From contig NZ_AOPO01000003.1 in NCBI RefSeq assembly GCF_000336575.1, positions 124,001-188,000 of the forward strand: a stretch of 64,000 bases of DNA, written 5' to 3'. The stretch comes from Vreelandella titanicae BH1. GTDB lineage: Bacteria > Pseudomonadota > Gammaproteobacteria > Pseudomonadales > Halomonadaceae. A program made the position numbers and the translations under genes. Numbering within the stretch: the first letter of the stretch is position 1; each line of letters begins with the position of its first letter. Below the pieces are notes generated by a model that was not told the DNA's origin, made no database searches, and saw nothing but the letters and a program-made list of their open reading frames with translations. Shown piece after piece: positions 29,295-37,815 of this stretch.

Positions 29295-30149
29295 TTAGGT
29301 ATTTAAGATAACGCCGCCATTCAGGTGCATGGTCTGGCCACTCATGTAGGAAGACTCCTCGCTGGCCAAATAGACATAGGCAGGGCCCATTTCGCTGGGC
29401 TGCCCGGCGCGTTTCATGGGCACTTGGCCGCCGAATGACGCTACTTTCTCATCCTCAAAGCTGGCGGGAATCAGCGGGGTCCATACCGGCCCTGGCGCTA
29501 CGGCATTCACGCGAATGCCACGATCCATCAGCGACATCGCCAACGAACGCACCAGCCCCTGAATAGCGCCCTTGGTGGCGGTGTAATCGATCAGCGTGTC
29601 GTTGCCCTTAAAGGCATTGATTGATGAGGTGGCAATAATGGTATCGCCTTCGCTGAGATGCGGCAGGGCAGATTTGCTCAGATAGAAATGGCTGAAGATA
29701 TTGGTCTGGAAGGTGCGTAGCAGTTGATCATCGGGGATCTCGGTAATGTCATCCCAGTCGTACTGCTCGGCGGCGTTATTGATCACAATATTGATCTTGC
29801 CGAAGTGGTCGAGGGTGCGCTTGACGATCTCACGGCAAAACGCTGGCGCTGCCACATCGCCTTTCAAAACCAAGCAGCGGCGACCTTCGGCTTCCACCAG
29901 CCGTTTGGTCTCTTCCGCATCTTTGGTTTCTTTAAGATGCACGATCACGCTGTCGGCACCTTCGCGGGCATAGTGAACGGCGACTGAACGCCCTATGCCG
30001 CTGTCGCCACCGGTAATAATCGCGACCTTGTCCAGTAACTTATCGGCGCCCCGGTAGCTTTCACGGATGTATTCGGGCTCCGGGCGCATGACGTATTCAT
30101 CACCAGGCTGTTTATCCTGATGCTGGGGTGGTTGGTGTTGATCACTCAT
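29295..30149 (-). CDS. Short-chain dehydrogenase/reductase (YghA-like)
   Basis: Protein of 284 aa of the SDR superfamily. The glycine motif is TGGDSGIGRSVAVHYAREG, followed by NNAA (IVINNAAEQYDWDD) and the catalytic Ser (ATSSINAFKG) and YTATKGA (Tyr, Lys). A 40-residue hydrophilic N-terminal extension (HQPPQHQDKQPGDEYVMRPEP) before the fold is typical of the YghA/GsiB-type glucose/ribitol dehydrogenase-like subgroup, often stress-related. Substrate unknown. Confidence 0.9.
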   Translation of the reverse strand: MSDQHQPPQHQDKQPGDEYVMRPEPEYIRESYRGADKLLDKVAIITGGDSGIGRSVAVHYAREGADSVIVHLKETKDAEETKRLVEAEGRRCLVLKGDVAAPAFCREIVKRTLDHFGKINIVINNAAEQYDWDDITEIPDDQLLRTFQTNIFSHFYLSKSALPHLSEGDTIIATSSINAFKGNDTLIDYTATKGAIQGLVRSLAMSLMDRGIRVNAVAPGPVWTPLIPASFEDEKVASFGGQVPMKRAGQPSEMGPAYVYLASEESSYMSGQTMHLNGGVILNT

Positions 30150-30574
30150 GTGCGGTCACTCCATTGTTGGCACAATTTGGTTTGCACATACGGTTAGTCA
30201 TCGTAAAACATCACTTACTAACCACTGTTCAGGCCCTCGTATCCTCGAGTACCTTACACGCTGTAAACGTAGACCAAGGTAGTAACAACGGCAAACCAGG
30301 AAGCGAACGCTGAGCAATAAAACGGTTGGTCATGCAGAGAAATGATAGTGGCAGGTTATTGATGCTATCAATATTGCTAATGTAGCTGCTATAAAGCTAT
30401 TTACTTGTTTTAAGTGTTTGTTTTAAATATTGTTTAATTGCAGTTATGTCGTGAGTGCTTATGAGGGTGAATTGCAAGTTGAAGGGGAAGGGCTACAGTT
30501 AAGTCAGCCAGGGATAGGAGGCACCACGAACGCCTCCCACTCTTTCGCTCACCCACTACGGTAAGGAAGAAGCG
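30150..30574. other. Intergenic stretch upstream of small acidic gene
   Basis: 425 bp with no gene that I can support. A hairpin (ggaggc...gcctcc, 30517-30537) lies about 38 bp before the small gene at 30575 and could be part of its leader. The middle (about 30340-30480) is AT-rich and probably holds the promoter. Confidence 0.35.
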
Positions 30575-30718
30575 ATGACTCAAGTTCCCGATAAAGACCA
30601 GAAAGCCCCTAAAGAGAAGGATGACCACCATGATGAGGCCAATCCGATGCCGGATACTCATCATGTAAACCCGGAGTCCGATGACGATAAAAAGTCAGGC
30701 AGGGATACCAAGAAATAA
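30575..30718 (+). CDS. Small, highly charged hypothetical protein (47 aa)
   Basis: A 47-codon gene with a good ribosome-binding site (AAGGAAG) before the ATG and a strong terminator 36 bp after the stop. The product is extremely hydrophilic, rich in Asp, Lys, His and Glu (MTQVPDKDQKAPKEKDDHHD...), with no hydrophobic core. It is probably disordered, like small stress or solvent-exposed proteins of halophiles. I recognise no family. The signals on both sides make it more convincing than its size alone would. Confidence 0.6.
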   Translation: MTQVPDKDQKAPKEKDDHHDEANPMPDTHHVNPESDDDKKSGRDTKK

Positions 30719-30753
30719 TCTATGCAACATTTTTTAGGCCAACGCAAAACAAC

Positions 30754-30784
30754 AAAGGCGCTACTTCCGGTAGCGCCTTTTCTA
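30754..30784. terminator. Bidirectional terminator between convergent genes
   Basis: A perfect ten-base stem (aaaggcgcta/tagcgccttt), a seven-base loop and flanking A and T runs. It serves the small gene at 30575 on the plus strand and the coiled-coil gene at 30791 on the minus strand. Confidence 0.8.
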
Positions 30785-30790
30785 TTAGCG

Positions 30791-31750
30791 CTAAACCTCT
30801 ATGTTGATAGAGGGCGTTGATACGGAAACGTCACCTAGCGAGGTAGGCAGCAACTGCCCCAATGAGGAGTAGAGGGCCTCAGAGGTTGATGCGGCAACCA
30901 CTCGATCAGTCTTGTCCATAACTTCTTCAGCTTTCTTTAGCTCACGACGAGCTTCTTTATCTTCTTCATTCAGCCGAACCTTAAGTTCGTTAACTGCTTC
31001 GCGCAGCGCTTTTTGGGCGTCAGTCAGTACGCCGCGTAGTGCGTGTTCACTAGCGCTGGGGCCATTGGATTTCGAGCGGTTGTCTTCATTCTGAATGAGG
31101 TTAGGTAGGCTTGGTAATACGCCGAGCTCGGTGGATTCATCGCTTTCAGGCTCGCCCGCTGCCTTCTCGGCCTCTTGCTCAGCAGCCTTCTCAGCATCAT
31201 CTTCGGCTGTTTGCGCACTGGCTTCGGCTTGCTGCGCGTCACTGGAAACCGTTGCCTGGGCGCTCTCATCGCCACCCGCCGGGGCCCCGGCTGATTCGGC
31301 CCCGCTGGTTTGAGCCACGGCCGGTTGAGCTGCTGTCGTGGGAACTGCTGGCGTTGCAACCACGGACGGGATAGCGGTCATGCCTGCACCACCGCCACCT
31401 TGGTTGTTCAACAGCTTAGCCGCACCGGCAAGCTCACGGGCGATGCTCTTGAGCTCCTTGGCCATGTTTTTAAGCTGTTCAGGAGAGGCGAAGGCCATCA
31501 TGGCTTTCAGCATTTCAATCCGCTGACGCAGGAAGCCCACTTTATCGGTGGCCTGCTGCTGGGAGGCTTCCTTTGGCGTAGGTAGCGACGCCAAGCTTTC
31601 CAGCGCTTCCTGCTGCTTTTTAAGCCGCTTTGTGAACGGGTCGTCTTCAGCAGGCTCGCTTTTTTGGGGGGCGACGCGGGTAGGCGTTAAAAACTGCGGC
31701 TTATCTTGGCGCTGATTAATTAGTGTAAAAGACGAAAATCCAATCTTCAT
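30791..31750 (-). CDS. Hypothetical coiled-coil protein
   Basis: Protein of 319 aa that I do not recognise. The N-terminal part has TPTRVAPQKSEPAEDDPFTKRLKKQQEALESL and a helical block FLRQRIEMLKAMMAFASPEQLKNMAKELKSIARELAGAAK (about 72-115). A low-complexity Ala/Gln/Glu/Ser stretch (about 125-205) follows, then a second helical block KALREAVNELKVRLNEEDKEARRELKKAEEVMDK (about 236-275). No signal peptide is seen. It is flanked by terminators and looks monocistronic. Overall it resembles a flexible scaffold or assembly protein, but no function is assigned. Confidence 0.6.
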   Translation of the reverse strand: MKIGFSSFTLINQRQDKPQFLTPTRVAPQKSEPAEDDPFTKRLKKQQEALESLASLPTPKEASQQQATDKVGFLRQRIEMLKAMMAFASPEQLKNMAKELKSIARELAGAAKLLNNQGGGGAGMTAIPSVVATPAVPTTAAQPAVAQTSGAESAGAPAGGDESAQATVSSDAQQAEASAQTAEDDAEKAAEQEAEKAAGEPESDESTELGVLPSLPNLIQNEDNRSKSNGPSASEHALRGVLTDAQKALREAVNELKVRLNEEDKEARRELKKAEEVMDKTDRVVAASTSEALYSSLGQLLPTSLGDVSVSTPSINIEV

Positions 31751-31796
31751 GGCGGTATCCTCTCCTCATTGTTAGAAGATATCGGCCATTTAGCTT

Positions 31797-31838
31797 AGGT
31801 CTTTAACCCCAGGTCTTTAACCCCCGGTCTTTAACCCC
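31797..31838. repeat. Three tandem 14-bp repeats overlapping the xseA stop
   Basis: The unit (a/c)ggtctttaacccc is repeated at 31797-31810, 31811-31824 and 31825-31838, with a fourth degenerate copy inside the last codons of xseA. Each unit carries a TAA in the xseA direction. The xseA stop codon lies in the third unit, so copy-number change would alter only the tail region. Confidence 0.75.
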
Positions 31839-33180
31839 CGGACTTTAGACGCCGCTTAACTTCCACGCTTAGCCTGCCTTCACCTAGCTTCAGTTTCAGC
31901 TTCTGGCCGGGCTGGGTATCTTCCGCGCGGCGAATGACCTGGCCCTGCTCATCCTGGGCAATCGCATAGCCGCGCCCCAGCACCGCCAGCGGGCTGACCG
32001 CGTTTAACTCCCGCGCCGCGGCTTTCAAGCGTGCCTGTCGGCTCTCCAACTGGCGCTGAATCGCACTCCCCAAACGGCGCTGTAACTGGCTCACACGTTC
32101 GCTTTCTGCGCGATGCAACCGCGCCATATCCTGGCTGGCCAAGCGCCTGCTCAGCTGTGTCACCTGGGCTTTCTGCTGGCCGAGCGTTAACTGCATGGCG
32201 CGATTCAAGCGCTGATCAAGGGCGGTTAAGTGCTGGCGCTGACGGTTGAGCTGTTCGCCGGGGTGGCGCAGCTTGGCGCGCAGGGTATCCAGCCGCTGGC
32301 TGTCGCGCTCCAGGCGGGCCTGCATCGCCCTCTGCAAACGGCTGTGTTGATGTTCAAGCTGGCGCTTAAGGGTGTGTTGGTCGGGAACCAAGCGTTCGGC
32401 GGCGGCCGATGGGGTGGGCGCGCGCATGTCTGCGGCAAAATCCGCCAGGGTAATATCTACCTCGTGACCCACCGCCGACATCACCGGCAGCCGGGAGTGA
32501 AAAATCGCCCGTGCCAAGTGTTCGTTATTAAACGCCCAGAGGTCTTCCAGGCTACCGCCACCGCGAGTGATCAGAATCACGTCCCGCTCAGGGTCTAGCC
32601 GCGCCTGACGGTTAAGCAGCGCCAGTGCTGAAATCATCGCCGGGGCGGCTTCGGCACCTTGAACGGGCACCGGGATCAGCGTCACGTCCGCCAGCGGCCA
32701 GCGCGCTTCCAGTACCGCCAGCACATCGCGAATGGCTGCCCCGGTGGCGGAGCTCAATATCAGCAGCTTGCGGGGCGGGAAGGGCAGCGGTCGGGCGTTG
32801 GCAAACACGCCTTCGCCTTCCAGCTGCGCTTTTAAGCGCTCAAACGCCGCCAGCAGTTCCCCCAGGCCCGCCGCCTGCACGGCTTCGGCAATTAGCTGGT
32901 AGTCACCGCGAGGTTCGAACAGTGATACCCGCCCGCGCAGCTTGACCTGATCGCCATCGCGCATCGGCGCCGACACAAACCGCGCCCGCTGACGAAACAG
33001 CGCACAGCGAATCTGCGCCCGGTCATCCTTCAACGTGAAATAAACATGCCCGGAAGCGGGGCGAGAAACGTTAGAGAGCTCGCCCTCTACCCACACCTCG
33101 CCCACATCGCGCTCGAGGGTTTGCTTGGCGCGCTGGTTGAGTTGGCTGACGGAGAGTGTTTGGGCGGGTGTTTGGGTCAT
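31831..33180 (-). CDS. xseA: XseA, exonuclease VII large subunit
   Basis: Protein of 449 aa. The N-terminal OB-fold has VWVEGELSNVSRPASGHVYFTLKDDRAQIRCALFR, and the catalytic domain contains LILSSATGAAIRDVLAVLEARWP and DVILITRGGGSLEDLWAFNNEHLARAIFHSRLPVMSAVGHEVD. A long coiled-coil stretch follows (about 260-400) before a C-terminal strand domain. It degrades single-stranded DNA together with XseB. ATG 33180 (MTQTPAQTLSVSQLNQRAKQT) is chosen over an ATG eight codons upstream. Two relics of this same N-terminus occur at 38604 and 40085. Confidence 0.95.
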   Translation of the reverse strand: MTQTPAQTLSVSQLNQRAKQTLERDVGEVWVEGELSNVSRPASGHVYFTLKDDRAQIRCALFRQRARFVSAPMRDGDQVKLRGRVSLFEPRGDYQLIAEAVQAAGLGELLAAFERLKAQLEGEGVFANARPLPFPPRKLLILSSATGAAIRDVLAVLEARWPLADVTLIPVPVQGAEAAPAMISALALLNRQARLDPERDVILITRGGGSLEDLWAFNNEHLARAIFHSRLPVMSAVGHEVDITLADFAADMRAPTPSAAAERLVPDQHTLKRQLEHQHSRLQRAMQARLERDSQRLDTLRAKLRHPGEQLNRQRQHLTALDQRLNRAMQLTLGQQKAQVTQLSRRLASQDMARLHRAESERVSQLQRRLGSAIQRQLESRQARLKAAARELNAVSPLAVLGRGYAIAQDEQGQVIRRAEDTQPGQKLKLKLGEGRLSVEVKRRLKSGG

Positions 33181-33244
33181 GGCGGATATCTGAATGCAGG
33201 GCACTGTAGCCTAGCATCAAATACTAGCTCTCATCGAATATAGA

Positions 33245-33267
33245 GCGGGGCAAATTCGTTGCCCCGC
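33245..33267 (-). terminator. Hairpin at the end of the ABC transporter operon
   Basis: A perfect nine-base GC-rich stem (gcggggcaa/ttgccccgc) with a five-base loop, overlapping the region just after the permease stop at 33273. There is no clear T-run, so it may also be a RNA-stabilising hairpin. Confidence 0.45.
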
Positions 33268-33272
33268 AAGCG

Positions 33273-34097
33273 CTATCGATGCTGAGAACGTCGACGAATC
33301 CATTCGCCGGGAAGGGTTAGCAACAAGCAGCAACACATCATTAGCAGCGCAAGAAGAGCAACAGAAGCCATATCAGACCCTGCGTCGGAAATATTGCTGT
33401 AAAGCAGGAGCGGCAGCAGGTTGATCTGTGAACCGGTAAGCGCCAGGGCCGTACCATAGGCGCCAAAAGCCACTGCAGCACAAAGGCTCCAAGAGGAGAT
33501 CAACGCAGGCAGTAACGGCGGTAGGTACACGTCACGAATTTGCTGCCACCGAGAGGCACCGAAGCTTTCGGCCATCACCAGTTGGCGGCGGTCAAGCCCT
33601 TGAACCACCGGCAGCATCAGTAACACCACGCGGGGTACCAAGAAGTAGGCATACACCAACACCAATCCCTGTGGGGTATACACAAAGCGGCCAAACCATG
33701 CCGGGTCTACGCCCAGCGATGCCAGGGACAGTGTGATAAAGCCTGCCCGCCCCAACAAGAGGATAAAACCATATGCCACAATCAAGCCGCTGAAAATCAG
33801 CGGGAGAGAGATCAGCCAAAGAAGAAAAAAGCGTCGCCGTTCCGGCTGATGATAGAGAAACTCAGCAATCACGACACCAACGATGACCGACAAGAGCGCA
33901 GTGCTAATTGATAAAGCAACGCTGGTTATTAGGCTTTTAAACACCAGCCCTTCGTCAAGAAGACGAGCACCCGTGACCAAAGGTGACTCAAGTGCTGCAA
34001 TGATTAGCAGTGTCAGCGGCACCATAAAAAAAAGCGTGTAAATAATGCCGCTGGGTAGAACCAGCGGCAAAACGCTAAAAAAGCGCAGACGAGGCAT
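33273..34097 (-). CDS. ABC transporter permease (polyamine/opine/phosphonate type)
   Basis: Inner-membrane permease of 274 aa with six hydrophobic segments and the EAA loop MAESFGASRWQQIRDVYLPPLLPALISSW that contacts the ATPase. It follows the substrate-binding gene by 9 bp. With the permease at 36206 it forms the heterodimeric channel. Family resemblance is to PotB/PhnU-like permeases (COG1176-type by memory). The substrate is not known. Confidence 0.88.
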   Translation of the reverse strand: MPRLRFFSVLPLVLPSGIIYTLFFMVPLTLLIIAALESPLVTGARLLDEGLVFKSLITSVALSISTALLSVIVGVVIAEFLYHQPERRRFFLLWLISLPLIFSGLIVAYGFILLLGRAGFITLSLASLGVDPAWFGRFVYTPQGLVLVYAYFLVPRVVLLMLPVVQGLDRRQLVMAESFGASRWQQIRDVYLPPLLPALISSWSLCAAVAFGAYGTALALTGSQINLLPLLLYSNISDAGSDMASVALLALLMMCCCLLLTLPGEWIRRRSQHR

Positions 34098-34106
34098 GGC
34101 GTGGCC

Positions 34107-35171
34107 TTATTGATTAAGGACGTGCTGAGTCCACTGGTGGCTGAGGTCAGCGCTAATGCTCGACGCTTTTTGCACATCCAGCGGGCGAATCTGCGGTGCC
34201 TCTACCAGCGTGTCGGGCAGCTCGATATCTCCGTTGACAGGGCGAACAAATCCTTCCGCAAAGGTACGTTGCCCCTCGTCCGACATGACATAGTTGAGCC
34301 ATAGACGCCCGGCATTCGGGTTTGGCCCGTTCTTGACCAGTGAAATAGCGTACGGCGCTGCGACCGACGCCTCTTCGGGGATCACCACCGCTGCGTTGTC
34401 GCCCATGCCATCGGTAATGCTGGCTTTTAGACCGTCGTTTTCATAGCCGATCCAGATAGGAATTTCACCGCGCACGAACTGTGCATAGGGCGTGGTACCA
34501 ACCACACGGGCAACATTACCGATGCGGCTCAATTCCGCAAGATAATCGATGCCCGGGGTTAAATTATCGAGATCGCCCCCCATTGCATAGTTGGCGGCCA
34601 GGGTAAGAACTTGGCCTTGCCCGGTCGAGCGCGGGTCAAGGTACACAATGCTGTTACGGTACTGCTCATCGAGCAGGTCTTCCCAGCTTTGCGGCACTTC
34701 ATCGACTAACTGCGTATTAACGATAAAGGCCACGTTCAAGGAGTGGATCGTGAACCACTCACCCGCGTCTGCTTTGAAGACATTGGGAATGCTGTCGAAA
34801 TTGATGGGGGTAAAGGGGCTTAACAGCTCTTTCTCATGCGCATTAATTGCTGAAGAAGCGTAGTAGTAGGCGGTATCGGCCTGGGGGCGGTTGCGGGCCT
34901 GCTCCAAAGCGACCACGGTGGCACCCGAGCCCAGGTCGTTAAAGACAATCTGAACGCCGGGGTAGCGCTCTGTAAAACGGTTAAACTGGCTTTGCCAATT
35001 GGCCCAGGTTGGGCCGGTATCAAATGATACAACCAGCCCTTCTTCCTGGGCGGCATCGTAGAGTGCTTGTTCGCCGTCGTAGAGCTCAGCGTCAAGCGTG
35101 TTAGCCGCATACGCCGATAAAGGCAGCAGGCTAAGGGCGGAGAGTAGGCCGTAAGCAAAAGAGCGTTTCAT
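34107..35171 (-). CDS. ABC transporter periplasmic substrate-binding protein
   Basis: Extracellular solute-binding protein family 1, 354 aa, with a signal peptide (MKRSFAYGLLSALSLLPLSAYA). Hinge segments such as VVSFDTGPTWANWQSQFNRFTERYPGVQIVFNDLGSGATVVAL, PQSWEDLLDEQYRNSIVYLDPRSTGQGQVLTLAANYAMGG and WLNYVMSDEGQRTFAEGFVRPVN resemble binding proteins for Fe3+, spermidine or 2-aminoethylphosphonate. An anionic or phosphorylated small molecule is possible. It is encoded between the ATPase and second permease, with GAGGT before the ATG. Confidence 0.88.
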   Translation of the reverse strand: MKRSFAYGLLSALSLLPLSAYAANTLDAELYDGEQALYDAAQEEGLVVSFDTGPTWANWQSQFNRFTERYPGVQIVFNDLGSGATVVALEQARNRPQADTAYYYASSAINAHEKELLSPFTPINFDSIPNVFKADAGEWFTIHSLNVAFIVNTQLVDEVPQSWEDLLDEQYRNSIVYLDPRSTGQGQVLTLAANYAMGGDLDNLTPGIDYLAELSRIGNVARVVGTTPYAQFVRGEIPIWIGYENDGLKASITDGMGDNAAVVIPEEASVAAPYAISLVKNGPNPNAGRLWLNYVMSDEGQRTFAEGFVRPVNGDIELPDTLVEAPQIRPLDVQKASSISADLSHQWTQHVLNQ

Positions 35172-35180
35172 GGTAGTACC

Positions 35181-36209
35181 TCAGCGATTGAACAGGTGGA
35201 TATGTGTGGGAGGAAGCGCCACGTGAGTGATGATTTCCGGCGGTGAAGCCGACTCAAGCGACAACGTGGTAGTGCCGCAGAGAAGGTAGTGACGTTGCTG
35301 GGCGCCCAGAAACTGCCTCTCTATCACCGTGGCAGGTGCCTGGTTAGCGATATCGCTAGCTGGGTTGGCAATAATGGCTTCGGGACGAATCATGGCGCGC
35401 ACGGTTTGCCCCACTGTAAAGGCGTGTGGTGCCACTTCCAGGATGCCCAGGTCGGCGGTTTCAATCCGCTGCGAATCAAGTACCTGAGCGTCGATAAAGT
35501 TGGTGCGACCAATGAAACGTGCCACGGCTTCACTCACAGGCTGCGTGTAAAGCTGGTGGGGCGCGCTGTGTTGAAGGAGCTTGCCCTGTTCAAGCACGGC
35601 AACGTGATCGCCCAGCATCAGCGCCTCTTCTTGATCATGGGTGATCATCAGCGTGGTGACGCCGAATTGACGCTGTATATGCTTGAGCTCCTGGCGCATC
35701 GACTCCCGCCGGGAAGCGTCGAGCGCCGAAAACGGTTCGTCGAGCAGAAGGGCACGGGGCTCGAATACCAGCGCGCGTGCAATGGCCACTCGCTGCTGCT
35801 GGCCACCAGAAAGCTGGGATGGATAGCAATGTTCCAACGCCTCAAGGCCTACATCATGGAGGATCTTGCGGGCGCGTCGGTGGCGCTCTCCTTGGCGAAC
35901 ACCTTTAACCTTAAGCGGGTAGGCGACGTTGCCAAGCACCGTCATATGGTTGAAGAGCACATAATCCTGCGGCACGATTCCCAGCCCGCGCTCGCCGCAA
36001 GAGAGTTGGGTAACATCCTGATGATCAAGTAGAACGCGCCCTTGAAGCGGGGTGAGGAAGCCCGCGATAAGCTGTAACAGCGTACTTTTTCCCGATCCGC
36101 TGGCACCCACCACCACAAGAAATTCGCCCGTTTCTACCTGCAGGTTGATGTCGTGAACACCCACGCTGCTATGGGGGTAGTGGAACTGGATGTTTTCTAG
36201 CGCAATCAT
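35181..36209 (-). CDS. ABC transporter ATP-binding protein
   Basis: Protein of 342 aa. Walker A is GASGSGKST at about 37-45, the signature is [15 protein letters not shown], Walker B is [11 protein letters not shown] and the H-loop is [14 protein letters not shown]-terminal TOBE domain ([10 protein letters not shown]) marks it as a PotA/FbpC-type importer ATPase. The ATG at 36209 overlaps the stop of the upstream permease gene (ATGA), so it is preferred to upstream in-frame codons inside that gene. It energises the importer. Confidence 0.92.
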   Translation of the reverse strand: MIALENIQFHYPHSSVGVHDINLQVETGEFLVVVGASGSGKSTLLQLIAGFLTPLQGRVLLDHQDVTQLSCGERGLGIVPQDYVLFNHMTVLGNVAYPLKVKGVRQGERHRRARKILHDVGLEALEHCYPSQLSGGQQQRVAIARALVFEPRALLLDEPFSALDASRRESMRQELKHIQRQFGVTTLMITHDQEEALMLGDHVAVLEQGKLLQHSAPHQLYTQPVSEAVARFIGRTNFIDAQVLDSQRIETADLGILEVAPHAFTVGQTVRAMIRPEAIIANPASDIANQAPATVIERQFLGAQQRHYLLCGTTTLSLESASPPEIITHVALPPTHIHLFNR

Positions 36210-36997
36210 TGCGGTAACTCCCGGGAAGAGGATCGGCCCAGCCGCCACTGCACCAGGGTGGAAAACAGCGAGAACAGCAGAGCGAGTGAGAGCAGAAACA
36301 GCGTTGCGGCGCAGGCGAAGCCTGTGGTGCGGTAAAACGCTTGGATCAACACCACCGGGTAGGGCTGGGTCATAAAACCTGAAATCAGGTTGCTCAGCTC
36401 AAACTCGCCAATGGACAGCGCCGCAACCGTTAAGCTGCCGGTAAATACCGAGCGGTATACCAGCGGCAAATAGAGATGCACAAAACGTTGCCACTCGGCT
36501 GCCCCAAGGGATTGAGCCATGCGTTCATAGGCTTTGAGGGGAGAGGCTTCGATATCGGCATACACGGTGTAAAAAAGGTAGGGAAACGTCACCACCACAT
36601 GCCCTGCCACTAGCAGCCAGGGGCTGCCTAGCCAGGGCAGCATGGCCGTGCTAAAAGCCAGAATGAAAGCAAAGCCTATGACCAACTGGGGAACGGCTAC
36701 CGGCAGCATGACCAGAAGACGCGTGATGCTCTGAGCCACAGCAGGGAATTTAAGCGTTACGCCATATACCAGCGGTACGACTAATAATATATTGATCAGA
36801 CAGGTGGTTAAGGCCAGTTTGAGCGTCGTCAACATGGCGTTTCGATAGGTGGTTTCTTCCCATACGCTGATAAACCAACGCCAGGTTAACCCCTCAGGTA
36901 GCAGCGTATTGCTCCACTGGTCGCCGAAAGCGCCTACGAGCAGTAGGACGATAGGGGCCAACAGGTAAACCAAGTAGCAATAAGTGATCAGTCGCAT
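36206..36997 (-). CDS. ABC transporter permease (first gene of importer operon)
   Basis: Permease of 263 aa with six membrane segments and an EAA loop (MAQSLGAAEWQRFVHLYLPLVYRSV). It begins with a long hydrophobic helix (YCYLVYLLAPIVLLLVGAF). It resembles PotC/PhnV-type permeases and starts the order permease-ATPase-binding protein-permease. The promoter region, 36998-37065, contains one of the two 20-bp repeats proposed as DeoR operators. Confidence 0.88.
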   Translation of the reverse strand: MRLITYCYLVYLLAPIVLLLVGAFGDQWSNTLLPEGLTWRWFISVWEETTYRNAMLTTLKLALTTCLINILLVVPLVYGVTLKFPAVAQSITRLLVMLPVAVPQLVIGFAFILAFSTAMLPWLGSPWLLVAGHVVVTFPYLFYTVYADIEASPLKAYERMAQSLGAAEWQRFVHLYLPLVYRSVFTGSLTVAALSIGEFELSNLISGFMTQPYPVVLIQAFYRTTGFACAATLFLLSLALLFSLFSTLVQWRLGRSSSRELPQ

Positions 36998-37034
36998 ATC
37001 TGGCCCCTAACTGTTAATAGAGATAAATGACCAT

Positions 37035-37054
37035 AATGTAAGAATTTGATCGTT
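37035..37054. promoter_or_regulatory. Candidate DeoR operator, copy 1 (importer promoter)
   Basis: aatgtaagaatttgatcgtt, identical over 20 bp to 37725-37744. It lies in the 68-bp gap between the LOG-family gene and the first permease gene, upstream of the importer operon. Confidence 0.6.
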
Positions 37055-37065
37055 TGTTGATATAT

Positions 37066-37713
37066 TCATGATGGTTGTGTGACTCCCCATAGGTGTGCGG
37101 CCGTTAGCGCTAAGGCTTCTTCCACGCTGCAGATAGGCGTAGTGCCTTCGGCATTAGGGGCATCAGGGAAGGTGAGTACAGGCTTATTAAAGTGACGGCC
37201 AAAGGCTACCTCGGTGTGCGTGCCCAAGCTTCCGCCAACGGCGATCAGCAGCACACTGGCTCGGGCGATAAGCACGTTGCGTGCCTCGCCCAAGCCGCTG
37301 GCAATAGGTAGGGTGACCCAGGGATTGGCGGCTTCTGCGCTAGTATCGGGAAGCAGACCGATGACCTCACCTCCCTTGAGCGCGGCCCCTTTGCTGGCCG
37401 CTTCCATAACGCCGCCCCGGCCGCCACATAACAGCGGAATGCCCAGCTCGGCCAGACCTGCGCCTAAGGCATAGGCTATTTCAAGCTGTTGCTGAGTGGC
37501 CTCGCGGGGGCCAATAACGCCTACCGGGGGGCGCTGCATCGGCGTGTTACTGCGCTTTAATGCAATCAGCGCTTCGCGGGGCAAACAGGGGGATTGCAGT
37601 ACAGCTGGCCAACTGGCCTTGCCCAGCGGACGCATTTTGGGCGACAGAGGCTCATCTGCGTGCGTCATGATACGCTGGCATTCATCAAGATAAATTTGTA
37701 ATGTCTGAGTCAT
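37066..37713 (-). CDS. LOG-family / TIGR00725-type nucleotide-binding protein
   Basis: Protein of 215 aa with a Rossmann-like fold: VGVIGPREATQQQLEIAYALGAGLAELGIPLLCGGRGGVMEAASKGAALKGGEVIGLLPD and the later AVGGSLGTHTEVAFG. It belongs to the SLOG/LOG superfamily, whose characterised members release nucleobases from nucleoside monophosphates or bind nucleotides. The catalytic PGGxGTxxE of true LOG enzymes is replaced by VGGSLGTHTE, with the Glu kept. ATG 37713 is chosen; an upstream extension would run through the operator repeat. It is adjacent to the importer and may act on the imported compound. Confidence 0.75.
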   Translation of the reverse strand: MTQTLQIYLDECQRIMTHADEPLSPKMRPLGKASWPAVLQSPCLPREALIALKRSNTPMQRPPVGVIGPREATQQQLEIAYALGAGLAELGIPLLCGGRGGVMEAASKGAALKGGEVIGLLPDTSAEAANPWVTLPIASGLGEARNVLIARASVLLIAVGGSLGTHTEVAFGRHFNKPVLTFPDAPNAEGTTPICSVEEALALTAAHLWGVTQPS

Positions 37714-37724
37714 GTTTTGATCAA

Positions 37725-37744
37725 AATGTAAGAATTTGATCGTT
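37725..37744. promoter_or_regulatory. Candidate DeoR operator, copy 2 (LOG/deoR intergenic)
   Basis: Second copy of the 20-bp repeat, in the space between the LOG-family gene and the divergent deoR gene. Here it is part of a longer inverted repeat, gatcaaaat-gtaag-aatttgatc (about 37719-37742), a form suited to a dimeric repressor. Confidence 0.6.
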
Positions 37745-37815
37745 ATGGTCGCGCCCCGCTGTGTCAATTTGATGACGGACGGTCGCAAGGCCGGATTTTT
37801 TTATCAGGGGATTGT

